In this document: one piece after another, positions 1 through 6,830 of the stretch
How positions within the stretch are numbered: position 1 is the first letter of the stretch
Layout of the letters: the number at the start of each line of letters is the position of its first letter
NCBI GenBank assembly: GCA_011375275.1
Contig: DRLW01000143.1
Location: 1 to 19,344 of the forward strand
Direction of reading: 5' to 3'
Source of the DNA: Bacteroidota bacterium
Lineage (GTDB): Bacteria; Zhuqueibacterota; Zhuqueibacteria; Zhuqueibacterales; Geothermadaptataceae
Length of the DNA: 19,344 nucleotides
Program-made: the position numbers and the translations under genes
The notes under the pieces: generated by a model
The model's database searches: none
Told to the model about the DNA's origin: nothing
What the model saw: the letters and a program-made list of their open reading frames with translations, nothing else

Positions 1-642
1 CCGGTGCAGGGCGAGGCAGGGGTGCGCATCCCGGATGACGAGTTCATGCAGGCACTGCGTCGCCGGACACGGGAAACCGGCGCTTTGCTGATTTTCGACG
101 AGGTGATGACGGGGTTTGGCCGTACCGGCAAACTGTTCGCCGCTGAACACTGGCAGATCGAGCCGGATGTCATGGTGCTGGCCAAGGCCCTCGGCGGCGG
201 GCTGCCGCTGGGAGCTTTTGCCGCGCCGGCAGCGATCAGCCAGACCCTGGCGCAGAACCCGCCGCTCTCGCATGTCACCACCTTTGGCGGTAACCCGCTT
301 TGCTGTGCAGCCGGGCATGCCAGCTTGCGGATCATTCAGCGAGAAGGATTGCCGGACCGGGCACAGCAGATCGGAGCGCGTTTTGTGCGCGAACTCAACG
401 ACCTGGCACGCAGTTTTCCGGCTTTGCAGGCGGTTCGCGGGCTCGGCTGCCTCATCGGTATTGATTTTCCGGATGCTGGCAGGACGCGCCGTTTCGTCGA
501 AGCCTGCGCACGCGAAAGAGTCATCGTTGGCTGGACACTGCACCATTCCAACGTCCTGCGTATGGCACCGCCCCTCGTCCTTACCGAAGATGAAATTACC
601 TATGCCCTGCAGGTGATGCGGCATGCGCTGGAGCAGATATAG
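1..642 (+). CDS. PLP-dependent class III aminotransferase (5' end cut off by window)
   Basis: Pyridoxal-phosphate aminotransferase of fold type I, class III (acetylornithine / ornithine / GABA aminotransferase group), transferring an amino group from an amine or amino acid to a 2-oxo acid in the cytosol. The frame is open from base 1 (Pro-Val-Gln-Gly-Glu, the class III 'PVQGE' motif), so the N-terminal half is missing and the GTG at 4 is an internal Val, not a start. Visible are LIFDEVMTGFGRTGKL with the PLP-ring Asp, the Schiff-base lysine in LAKALGGGLPLGAF (codon at 184-186) and the TTFGGNPLCCAA motif. The C-terminal small domain is complete, ending in TAG at 640-642. The retained 213 codons are roughly half of a usual 400-450 residue enzyme. 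The substrate cannot be fixed from this half; arginine biosynthesis (ArgD-like) and polyamine or omega-amino acid enzymes are all possible. About 190 nt separate it from queE. Confidence 0.93.
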   Translation, partial: PVQGEAGVRIPDDEFMQALRRRTRETGALLIFDEVMTGFGRTGKLFAAEHWQIEPDVMVLAKALGGGLPLGAFAAPAAISQTLAQNPPLSHVTTFGGNPLCCAAGHASLRIIQREGLPDRAQQIGARFVRELNDLARSFPALQAVRGLGCLIGIDFPDAGRTRRFVEACARERVIVGWTLHHSNVLRMAPPLVLTEDEITYALQVMRHALEQI

Positions 643-807
643 CCAGAGTTTTTTCGCCGGCGCGCTGTATTCCGCTTGCGAGGTACAGCTCCCCACCTCA
701 TCATTCAGGCTGGAGGGCTGCCGGAATTTCGGCGAACAAAATTTTGGTGTACCCGATCGTCTCTGCACGCAACGCTGCTTTGCGAATCAATCTGGTCTTC
801 TGTGAAA

Positions 808-857
808 AAGGAGGGATAACGAAAATGGTGAGCCATGGCACAACAGATAGACACTGA
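808..857 (+). promoter_or_regulatory. strong Shine-Dalgarno and short out-of-frame leader ORF overlapping the queE start
   Basis: AAGGAGGG at 808-815 is the best ribosome binding site in this stretch, but it lies 19 nt from the queE ATG (835) and 9 nt from another ATG at 825. That ATG opens a ten-codon frame (MVSHGTTDRH, TGA at 855-857) which overlaps the queE start in a different frame. A TGA at 829-831 blocks any longer queE N-terminus. The arrangement would allow termination-reinitiation or translational coupling. It could also be chance, or simply a long spacer. Confidence 0.4.
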
Positions 858-1500
858 CGCGAGCCTGCGTCTGAGCGAGATGTTTTTTTCAATCCAGGGT
901 GAATCGACCTATGCCGGTTTGCCCTGTATTTTTATCCGCACCACTGGCTGCGATCTGCGCTGCACGTGGTGTGATACGGCCTATGCTTTTTCCGGCGGGC
1001 GCAGGTGGCGTGTGGCGGAAATCATGGAGCATATCGCGCGCTGGCCGTGCAGGCTGGTGGAGCTGACCGGCGGCGAGCCCATGCTGCAGAAAAATATCCA
1101 CGCGCTGATCGCTGCGCTTTTGGAGCAGGATTATACCGTGCTGATCGAAACCGGAGGCCACCGCGATATACGCGGGCTGGATGAGCGTGTCATCCGCATC
1201 ATGGATGTCAAGTGTCCGGGCAGTGGTGAGCATGAAAAGGTTTTCTGGGACAACCTTCCTGCCCTGCGCCCGGTCGATCAGGTCAAATTCGTCATCACGG
1301 GTCGGGCTGACTATGATTGGGCTAAACAGGTCATCGAGAAGTATGAGCTGACAGCCGGGCCGGAGATTTTGTTCTCGCCTGTGTTCGCCACCATGGACGC
1401 CAGGGAGCTGGCAGAATGGATACTCGCGGATGGAATAAAGGCAAGAATGCAACTTCAGTTACACAAATTTATCTGGCATCCGGACACGCGTGGTGTGTAA
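835..1500 (+). CDS. queE: 7-carboxy-7-deazaguanine synthase QueE (radical SAM)
   Basis: Radical S-adenosylmethionine enzyme that contracts 6-carboxytetrahydropterin to 7-carboxy-7-deazaguanine, the step that builds the deazapurine core of queuosine (and of 7-deazaguanine DNA modifications). The 221-residue product has family length. Near the N-terminus is FSIQGES; the 4Fe-4S ligands follow as Cys39, Cys43 and Cys46 (CDLRCTWCD, CX3CX2C); then the SAM-binding ELTGGEP, IETGG and DVKCPGSG, and the C-terminal HKFIWHPDTRGV typical of QueE. ATG 835 is chosen because a TGA at 829-831 is in frame just upstream and the next Met (residue 16) would remove the first beta strand. No queC, queD or queF lies nearby, so the rest of the pathway must be elsewhere. 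No preQ1 riboswitch was recognised in 643-834. Confidence 0.96.
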   Translation: MAQQIDTDASLRLSEMFFSIQGESTYAGLPCIFIRTTGCDLRCTWCDTAYAFSGGRRWRVAEIMEHIARWPCRLVELTGGEPMLQKNIHALIAALLEQDYTVLIETGGHRDIRGLDERVIRIMDVKCPGSGEHEKVFWDNLPALRPVDQVKFVITGRADYDWAKQVIEKYELTAGPEILFSPVFATMDARELAEWILADGIKARMQLQLHKFIWHPDTRGV

Positions 1501-1809
1501 TTTCCCGCTGTTCGCATGAATAGGCAGGTGTTCGATTTTTGTGACATGCGGGCTAACTTGTTTGGTAACAGATGGTTGTGTGTTTTGCCCTGATGCCTGC
1601 TGCAACATGATTTGAACATACCGTGGGTTCAGGGGCTTTTCACAGATAGAGGGATTCACTCGGGCACTACGAAAAATTTCATTGAAAATATTGAGCTTAT
1701 GTGCTGAAGACAGGTTTTCGGGGTCGGATTCTGAAGTTCGGCATGGCGCTTGCATAATTGGCACGACATCAGGGCGGAGCGGTTTGCGCCGTTTCGGAAA
1801 GGAGCAAAT
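1501..1809 (+). other. intergenic region queE to response regulator
   Basis: About 310 nt without a convincing gene. Its 3' end carries the sigma-54-type promoter described separately (1739-1754), so most of it would be the upstream activating region of that promoter. No clear terminator follows queE, and I saw no strong inverted repeat that would mark an activator site. Confidence 0.5.
1739..1754 (+). promoter_or_regulatory. candidate sigma-54 (RpoN) promoter
   Basis: CGGCATGGCGCTTGCA fits the -24/-12 consensus TGGCAC-N5-TTGCA: GG at 1740-1741, exactly ten bases, then GC at 1752-1753, with the full TTGCA box. Deviations are C for T before GG and T for C at the sixth position. Transcription would start near 1765, about 45 nt before the GTG of the response regulator, leaving its Shine-Dalgarno intact. 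A sigma-54 activator gene is present in the same window (8836-10221). Confidence 0.6.
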
Positions 1810-2256
1810 GTGACGACCAGGCTGGGTGATGAGTATAAGGTACTTCTGGTAGAAGACAGCCGGGATTACCAGGAACTGTTCAGAATATATGCCAGGAAAG
1901 CACAGCTGGAAATCGATATAGCCAGTACGGGCAAGGAAGCGCTGGATTATCTCAGGCACAATCGGGTGGATGGCATCATTCTCGACTATATGCTGCCGGA
2001 CCTGACGGGTCTGGAAATCCTGCAGGCTTTAAAAAAGCGGCGCTCCCTCAGGATGAATCGCCAGACATTCTCGGTGGTCATCTCGGCTGTCGAAGTACCT
2101 GACCGCAAGTTGCGCGAACTTTATCTCGCCGGCACGCGGCTGTTTCTGCCGAAATCTCTCGGCCTGCGTGAACTGTCGATGATCGCCCACAGCGTGTGCG
2201 TCGGCTCGCGTGCGATGCGAAAAGATGTGCCTGCTGCTGAAGTGAAATCAGCCTGA
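1810..2256 (+). CDS. single-domain response regulator
   Basis: Stand-alone receiver (REC) domain protein of 148 residues; it receives a phosphoryl group from a histidine kinase and must act through protein-protein contact because no output domain follows. KVLLVEDS supplies the acidic pocket (Glu15, Asp16), and Asp59 in IILDYMLPD is the phosphoacceptor. VISAVE gives the Ser/Thr switch residue and FLPKS the conserved Lys. A basic and polar tail of about 25 residues follows the domain. GTG 1810 is chosen because AAAGGAG (1798-1804) lies 5 nt upstream; a longer frame from ATG 1750 would begin inside the sigma-54-type promoter. It is monocistronic as far as seen, with hairpins and a terminator 3' of it. 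Its partner kinase is not evident from position; the kinases at 5012 and 6831 are candidates by proximity only. Confidence 0.88.
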   Translation: MTTRLGDEYKVLLVEDSRDYQELFRIYARKAQLEIDIASTGKEALDYLRHNRVDGIILDYMLPDLTGLEILQALKKRRSLRMNRQTFSVVISAVEVPDRKLRELYLAGTRLFLPKSLGLRELSMIAHSVCVGSRAMRKDVPAAEVKSA

Positions 2257-2278
2257 TCGGCATGGCCTGAAAATGTAT

Positions 2279-2463
2279 CCGGACTTTGGTTGCACGCAAT
2301 GTGAATTCGTGCATACTGCCGGAAAAGAACCTCCCTAACCCTCGCCATCAATTCCTCTCCCCGGGGACCCTTGATGGCGACTTTACCTGCGTAACCTGGG
2401 GATTTGCTGAATCCCCGACCCGAAGAAGCCATCCTGAGTCGGCGTGGGATGGCTTCTTTTTTT
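2279..2463 (+). ncRNA. candidate structured RNA: four consecutive hairpins ending in a terminator
   Basis: Between the response regulator and the deacetylase lie four helices in a row. First, TGCACG (2291-2296) pairs with CGTGCA (2308-2313), framed by CCGG at 2279-2282 and 2319-2322. Second, CGCCATCAA (2343-2351) pairs with TTGATGGCG (2371-2379), with a CCCCGGGG core in the loop. Third, GGGGATT (2398-2404) pairs with AATCCCC (2410-2416). Fourth is the terminator stem. No coding sequence explains this. It could be a 3'UTR-derived or independent small RNA, or a leader. I could not match it to a riboswitch class or to 6S, SRP or tmRNA. Confidence 0.4.
2423..2463 (+). terminator. strong intrinsic terminator
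   Basis: A perfect 12-bp stem, AAGAAGCCATCC (2423-2434) with GGATGGCTTCTT (2447-2458), has a 12-nt loop and runs into seven consecutive T (2457-2463). It ends the transcript carrying the response regulator and the upstream hairpins. The deacetylase promoter begins two bases later. Confidence 0.92.
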
Positions 2464-2464
2464 A

Positions 2465-2493
2465 TTGGAATTCATGCTCGCCTTTCCTATACT
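2465..2493 (+). promoter_or_regulatory. candidate sigma-70 promoter for the deacetylase gene
   Basis: TTGGAA (2465-2470) and TATACT (2488-2493) are separated by exactly 17 nt. The -10 box matches consensus at five of six bases and the -35 at four of six. The predicted start near 2500 leaves a leader of about 27 nt before ATG 2527. It sits directly behind an intrinsic terminator, as expected for an independent unit. Confidence 0.62.
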
Positions 2494-2526
2494 TTTAATT
2501 TTTTGTACGGAAAAAAGCGAGATACC

Positions 2527-3420
2527 ATGCCTTTCATCTATTTCGAAATTCCGGGTACTGAATTCGGTACCCATGTTTTTCCCCTGATCAAGTATCGTCT
2601 GATCCGCAAAGCCCTGCGCGATCAAAACATTCCGGACAGTGAGTTCATCACGCCATCGCCTGCCTCTGATGATGATCTGCGTCTCGTGCACTCGCCGGCT
2701 TACCTCAAGGACCTGGCCGAGTGCAACCTCACAGCGCGCACGATGTACTCTGAGCTGCCGCTGACTCCGGAAGTGGTTCAGCTTTTTCGCATTTCTGCCG
2801 GCGGTACCCTGCTGACCGTCGATCAGGCACTGCAGCACAAGTGGGCCGTGAACATCGGTGGCGGTTTTCATCATGCTTTTGAAGCCAAAGCAGAGGGCTT
2901 TTGCTATATCAACGACCTGGCAGTGGCTGCCCGCAAATTCGTCGATCGCCATCCCCGCAAGCGCGTGCTCATCGTCGATCTGGACCTGCATCAGGGCAAC
3001 GGCACAGCGAAGATTTTCGAACGCGACCGCAGCATCTTCACTTTTTCCATGCACCAACGCGATCTCTACCCGCCAAAAGAAAAAAGCCACCTGGATATTG
3101 CCCTTGAGAAGGATGTCGATGACAGCACCTACCTGCGCCTGCTCGATGATGCCTTTGAACAGATCGAGCAGCAGTTCTCGCCCGATCTCATCCTTTACCA
3201 GGCCGGTGCTGATCCTTACCACGATGACCAGCTCGGCAGCCTTGGGCTGACCATCGAGGGCTTGCGCATGCGGGACCTCAGGGTGATCGCTTTCGCGCAG
3301 CGCCACAAGGCCCCCCTCGCCGTCACCCTCGGCGGTGGCTACGCACATGACACCGGAGATACGGTTCAAATCCATGTCAACACCTGTCTGGCGGTCTATA
3401 ACAGTTTCCAGAGTCGCTGA
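2527..3420 (+). CDS. histone deacetylase family zinc hydrolase
   Basis: Zinc-dependent amidohydrolase of the arginase/deacetylase fold (HDAC, AcuC, acetylpolyamine amidohydrolase superfamily); removes acetyl or related acyl groups from lysines or polyamines. The 297-residue product is a single short catalytic domain. GGGFHHA holds the catalytic pair His115-His116, followed by GFCYIND. DLDLHQGNGT supplies zinc ligands Asp153 and His155, and YQAGADPYHDD the third ligand Asp229. LGGGY ends with the transition-state Tyr272, so all catalytic residues are present. ATG 2527 is used because the longer upstream frame would run through the terminator and promoter. The short length and motif wording resemble bacterial class IV/class I-like deacetylases. 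The natural substrate cannot be told from sequence, and no acetyltransferase or acs gene is adjacent to suggest an acetoin/acetate role. Confidence 0.93.
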   Translation: MPFIYFEIPGTEFGTHVFPLIKYRLIRKALRDQNIPDSEFITPSPASDDDLRLVHSPAYLKDLAECNLTARTMYSELPLTPEVVQLFRISAGGTLLTVDQALQHKWAVNIGGGFHHAFEAKAEGFCYINDLAVAARKFVDRHPRKRVLIVDLDLHQGNGTAKIFERDRSIFTFSMHQRDLYPPKEKSHLDIALEKDVDDSTYLRLLDDAFEQIEQQFSPDLILYQAGADPYHDDQLGSLGLTIEGLRMRDLRVIAFAQRHKAPLAVTLGGGYAHDTGDTVQIHVNTCLAVYNSFQSR

Positions 3421-3564
3421 GATTATTCGGTTAAAATATTGTTATCTCTCTGCAGGCTCTTCCTTTGGTTCCTATCTAATTCTACCACGCAGGTAACTTA
3501 TTCATCTGAAAAATTCCTTTCCCCGGGTTTGTCCACTTGCACGCAGAGTAAGGATGAAACGTTC

Positions 3565-3585
3565 GTAGTGCACGCTTCAGCGTGC
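3565..3585. repeat. compact palindrome resembling a REP-type element
   Basis: GCACGC (3570-3575), tetraloop TTCA, GCGTGC (3580-3585), preceded by GTAGT. A short perfect hairpin with a 'GTAGTGC' head in a non-coding stretch is the look of repetitive extragenic palindromes mobilised by RAYT (Y1) enzymes. Only one copy is in this window, so the repeat status is inferred. There is no T tract, so it is not an intrinsic terminator. Confidence 0.35.
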
Positions 3586-3747
3586 CCGCTCGGTTCATGG
3601 TGCACAGCGCAAGGAGTGGAGTAGCATGTCAGGCGGCGTTTCGTTTCGCTCGTGTGCTGCCGCGGGAGCGGAGAGGATGGAGTTAACGCGATTGTTTGCA
3701 TCGTTGATTATGTAACATTTTGTTCATTTTGCCGCGGGAAAATTTGC

Positions 3748-3776
3748 TTGACTCTCAGGTGAATTCATCGTACTTT
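3748..3776 (+). promoter_or_regulatory. possible sigma-70 promoter for the REC-GGDEF gene
   Basis: TTGACT (3748-3753, five of six) is followed after 17 nt by TACTTT (3771-3776, three of six). The start would be near 3783, giving a leader of about 140 nt. The weak -10 box keeps confidence low. Confidence 0.35.
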
Positions 3777-3922
3777 ATTGGCCGATTTTCGACCACTTTC
3801 CCCCACGAAATCGTGTTTCCCGTTATGATCTGGTATGGCATCACTGCAGGTATCAGCTGGCCGTGGCCGATATTTCTGACAGTGATAATCTGCGAAACGT
3901 TATACTTCATTGAGGAGCACCA

Positions 3923-4897
3923 TTGCAAGCAGACCTGAAAAAAGGCCGGATTCTCGTCGTCGATGATGTCCCGGTAAATATCCAACTTCTTACGACTTAT
4001 CTCAAATCTGTTGGCTATGAAGTTATCCCAGCGCGTGATGGCGAAGAGGCATTGGTCATGGTGACGGACGCGCGCCCCGATCTCATTCTTCTCGATGTGA
4101 TGATGCCGAAACTGAATGGATTTGATGTGTGCGAAAAAATAAAGAGTGAGGAAGCCACCCGCTATATTCCCGTGATCATGGTCACGGCGCTGAACGATAT
4201 CGAAGACAAAGTGCGGGGGATGGAGGTCGGTGCGGATGATTTTATCAGCAAGCCTTTCAATAAGCTCGAGCTGCTCACCCGGGTAAAATCCCTGCTGCGC
4301 ATCAAATTATTGCACGATCAGCTCACGGAAAAAATCGCTGAACTGGAAATCGCCAAGGAGCGGCTGCGCCAGCTCGCTATCACTGATGGCCTGACCCGGT
4401 TGTACAATCACCGCTATTTCAAGGAGTTCCTCATCCGGGAGCTCGACCGCGCCAAGCGACACCAGCTCAATATCTCGGTTGTGATGATCGACATCGACTA
4501 TTTCAAACGTTATAACGACGCCCACGGCCATCAGGCGGGTGATATGCTGCTGCAGGAGATCGCGCGGCTGTTCTCGGAAAACATCCGCAAAATCGATATG
4601 GCCGCACGCTATGGCGGCGAGGAATTTGCCCTGGTGCTGCTGGAAACCAATAAAAGAGCCGCTGCTGTTGTCGCCGAAAAAATGAAAAACCTGATCGAAG
4701 AATATCCCTTCCCCAATGAGGAAACCCAGCCGAACGGCCGCATCACGATCAGCATGGGGCTGGCAACATTCCCTGATGACGCCTCGACCTTTGACGGCCT
4801 TGTCGGAGTGGCAGACAAGAGGCTGTATATTGCAAAACAGCGGGGGCGGAACCAGGTGGTGAGCGAGGAAGAGCAGCCGGAAGAAGTCAACGACTAA
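3923..4897 (+). CDS. response regulator-diguanylate cyclase (REC-GGDEF, PleD/WspR type)
   Basis: Phosphorylation-controlled enzyme that makes cyclic di-GMP from two GTP in the cytosol. Residues 8-125 are a receiver domain: RILVVDDV acidic pocket, phosphoacceptor Asp58 in LLDVMMP, switch Thr88 and conserved Lys110. A short coiled linker (about 130-150) leads to LAITDGLTRLYNHRYF and the GGDEF domain. Its active-site loop reads GGEEF (231-235), a catalytically competent variant. The inhibitory I-site RxxD is present as Arg222-Asp225, five residues ahead, so product feedback inhibition is expected. The start is TTG 3923, with GAGGAG (3912-3917) 5 nt upstream. An acidic tail (EEEQPEEVND) ends the 324-residue protein. 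The membrane kinase gene follows 114 nt downstream and is a plausible partner. Output could feed motility or surface attachment, but no effector is identified here. Confidence 0.95.
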   Translation: MQADLKKGRILVVDDVPVNIQLLTTYLKSVGYEVIPARDGEEALVMVTDARPDLILLDVMMPKLNGFDVCEKIKSEEATRYIPVIMVTALNDIEDKVRGMEVGADDFISKPFNKLELLTRVKSLLRIKLLHDQLTEKIAELEIAKERLRQLAITDGLTRLYNHRYFKEFLIRELDRAKRHQLNISVVMIDIDYFKRYNDAHGHQAGDMLLQEIARLFSENIRKIDMAARYGGEEFALVLLETNKRAAAVVAEKMKNLIEEYPFPNEETQPNGRITISMGLATFPDDASTFDGLVGVADKRLYIAKQRGRNQVVSEEEQPEEVND

Positions 4898-5011
4898 AGC
4901 AGGCCTTCCGGGGGCTTTACGGTATGACCCGCAGGATGCCGGAGTGCACGATGCGTTGTGCACGCAAATCTGGGGAATGTACGCAGGCAGGACATAAGAA
5001 CAGGGACCTGA

Positions 5012-6508
5012 ATGATAGACTTTCTGTTTTTCAAACGACGCACACTTTTTCGCAGGCTTTTTTTCATCACCCTGGCAGTATCGGTGCTGCCGCTGGTGGT
5101 GACGTGGTTGTATATCTGGCACCATTTCACCCAAAATGGCGGCTGGTCTGCGAACATGACCCTGTTGTTCTACGCCTTTCTCGCTCTGGCCGCACTGCTC
5201 GCTTTTCTGGGTAGTTATTATCTTTCCAAAAAAATCAGCCGTCCCATCGCTCACTTTACCCGTTCTGCAACGGAAATCGCCCGCGGCAAATTCGAGCACA
5301 AGATCAATATCAACTCCAACGATGAAATCGGGCGCCTGGCGAAGATTTTCAACTACATGACTCTCGAGCTGCGCCGGCTGCACCGTATGAATCTCAATGA
5401 AATCATCAGCGAGAAGAATAAAACCCGTACGATTATCCGCAATATCGCTGACGGCGTTATCGTCACAGACCCGGAATTCAATATTTTGTTGATCAACAAC
5501 GTTGCGGAAAAACTGTTCGGTGTGCATGAGAAAAATGCCGTCAACAAGCCGATTCGTACCATCATCAGAAACAAGCAGTTGCTGGCTTTCCTCGAATCGA
5601 TGACAGACGATCAGGATAACACGACGACGGCAGAGCTGACTCTGAAAGATCCGGAGACGTGGAAAGACATCTATCTGCAGGCGCATGCTGCCCGTGTCGT
5701 CGGCGAGAGCGATGAGGCCATCGGCATCGTCACGATCCTGCGCGACATCACCCGCGAAAAGGAAATCGACAAGATGAAGACCGAGCTGGTCTCCATGGTC
5801 GCCCACGAACTGCGTTCTCCCTTGACCTCGATTTCAGGTTTCAGCGAGCTGTTGCTCGATGATGGCGTGACGAAAGACCAGGCCGTCGAATACGCCGCCA
5901 TCATCCTCAAGGAGTCCAACCGCCTCAGCGATCTGATCAATAAATTCCTCGATATTTCCAAAATCGAGGCCGGAAAAATTCAGGTCAAGCGCGGGGCTGT
6001 TCAGATCCGCGATGTTGTCGATAAAGTGCTCGACGTCAATCTGCACCTGGCGGAACGCAAAAACATCGCTGTTTCAGTTAAGGCAACGCCGAATCTCGGC
6101 ACCGTCTATGCGGACCGGGACATGATGGAGCAGGTTATTCTCAATCTGTTCAGCAACGCGATCAAGTACAGCCCGGAGAATTCCGCAATCGAGATTCGTC
6201 TGCGGGAATTGAGCGACGAGGTGGTCGTGGATGTGGAAGATACCGGTTTCGGCATTTCAGAAGAAGCTCTGCCACGCGTTTTTGAAAAATTTTACCGCGC
6301 TGCTGATAATGACGCTGTCAGGGATGTCACGGGTACCGGGCTTGGTTTGGCTCTGGTCAAGGAAATCGTCGAGCTGCATGGTGGCAAGATGTCCGTGACC
6401 AGTAAGCTCAACAAAGGTTCCACCTTCAGTTTTACGTTGCCGAAGATGGGCTCCATACCGGAAAACGGGGAGGACGCCTCGATCGAAGTCAGCATGCTGG
6501 CCCAGTGA
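5012..6508 (+). CDS. membrane histidine kinase, TM-HAMP-PAS-HisKA-HATPase
   Basis: Inner-membrane sensor kinase of 498 residues that autophosphorylates on His and passes phosphate to a receiver. Two hydrophobic helices (about 16-36 and 49-71) are joined by only about a dozen residues, so there is almost no periplasmic sensor. Signals probably arise in the membrane or through the cytosolic PAS domain. HAMP covers about 72-125 (ISRPI ... NDEIGRLA) and PAS about 136-250 (ends TILRDITREKEID). The H-box MVAHELRSPLT carries His265. N-box NLFSNAIKYSP, G1 DTGFGIS, F-box FEKFYRA and G2 GTGLGLAL are all intact, so it should be an active PhoR/WalK/ResE-type kinase. ATG 5012 has only a weak ribosome site (AGGGA about 5 nt upstream). 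It follows the diguanylate cyclase gene; a phospho-relay to that REC domain is an inference from position. Confidence 0.94.
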   Translation: MIDFLFFKRRTLFRRLFFITLAVSVLPLVVTWLYIWHHFTQNGGWSANMTLLFYAFLALAALLAFLGSYYLSKKISRPIAHFTRSATEIARGKFEHKININSNDEIGRLAKIFNYMTLELRRLHRMNLNEIISEKNKTRTIIRNIADGVIVTDPEFNILLINNVAEKLFGVHEKNAVNKPIRTIIRNKQLLAFLESMTDDQDNTTTAELTLKDPETWKDIYLQAHAARVVGESDEAIGIVTILRDITREKEIDKMKTELVSMVAHELRSPLTSISGFSELLLDDGVTKDQAVEYAAIILKESNRLSDLINKFLDISKIEAGKIQVKRGAVQIRDVVDKVLDVNLHLAERKNIAVSVKATPNLGTVYADRDMMEQVILNLFSNAIKYSPENSAIEIRLRELSDEVVVDVEDTGFGISEEALPRVFEKFYRAADNDAVRDVTGTGLGLALVKEIVELHGGKMSVTSKLNKGSTFSFTLPKMGSIPENGEDASIEVSMLAQ

Positions 6509-6599
6509 GTGGCCCGGCCGATGTCACGATTCGATTCTTGTTGTTACCCGGAAATCCTCGCAGCATACGGATGCTCACTTTTTTGAACAGATACCAACA

Positions 6600-6615
6600 T
6601 GGCTACGGTTTTGCC
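6600..6615 (+). promoter_or_regulatory. possible sigma-54 promoter (weak)
   Basis: TGGCTACGGTTTTGCC has GG (6601-6602), ten bases, GC (6613-6614), and keeps TGGC and TTGC. It differs from consensus at the two bases after TGGC and at the last base. It overlaps a short inverted repeat (GGCTA ... TAGCC) and would leave a leader of more than 200 nt before ATG 6831, so it may be chance. Confidence 0.25.
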
Positions 6616-6734
6616 ATAGCCGCACGCGATACATCGATTTCTCTGACCGGTTTTCTCTCCATTGCATCTGCATCTTCGCCAGAAACTGATCACTCCGATA
6701 TACTCTCTCAACGATCTGTCCCGTTTTCCTTGTG

Positions 6735-6762
6735 CCGCACATTTTCTCATGAAAAAGTGCGG
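6735..6762. promoter_or_regulatory. inverted repeat, possible operator or RNA hairpin
   Basis: CCGCACATTTTC (6735-6746) and GAAAAAGTGCGG (6751-6762) pair along 12 positions with one A-A mismatch around a TCAT loop. No T run follows on either strand, so it is not a standard terminator. It lies about 70 nt before the REC-PAS kinase start, a place suited to an operator or a 5'UTR hairpin. Confidence 0.35.
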
Positions 6763-6830
6763 TAAGAGTTTACGGGCTTTGCCGCGCACCGGCGTGGCAA
6801 CAACATTTATTCAACAGCGAGAAAGCAACC

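Larger units (their letters stand above)
3421..3922 (+). other. 500-nt intergenic region before the diguanylate cyclase
   Basis: No credible gene: the open frames here are short and lack family features or good ribosome binding sites. It holds a compact palindrome at 3565-3585 and a possible sigma-70 promoter at 3748-3776, each listed separately. The stretch from about 3560 to 3680 looks more GC-rich than its flanks and could be a degenerate interspersed element. No terminator was recognised directly after the deacetylase. Confidence 0.5.
6509..6830 (+). other. intergenic region before the REC-PAS kinase
   Basis: About 320 nt with no credible gene. It contains a near-perfect inverted repeat at 6735-6762 and a weaker sigma-54-like motif at 6600-6615, both listed separately. 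No T-rich terminator was found after the membrane kinase gene. Confidence 0.5.

Noticed and set aside
643..834. preQ1 riboswitch before queE
   Set aside because: I could not find the conserved preQ1 aptamer core or pseudoknot partner sequences.
2281..2295. Sigma-54-like GG...TTGCA downstream of the first response regulator
   Set aside because: One base short of the required spacing, and it falls inside the hairpin series.
2404..2526. Longer N-terminus for the deacetylase (start at 2404)
   Set aside because: The added codons would lie on a terminator stem and a sigma-70-type promoter; the conserved domain begins right after ATG 2527.
3720..3938. 72-codon open frame before the diguanylate cyclase
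   Set aside because: No ribosome site, no family features, and it runs through the likely promoter and the start of the next gene in another frame.
4307..5806. 499-codon open frame on the minus strand, and other long minus-strand frames (for example 8803-10293, 2383-3375)
   Set aside because: They lie antisense to genes with complete catalytic motifs and show no recognisable domains; they are composition shadows.
6735..6762. Inverted repeat as a transcription terminator
   Set aside because: No T tract follows it on either strand; kept only as a possible operator or RNA hairpin.
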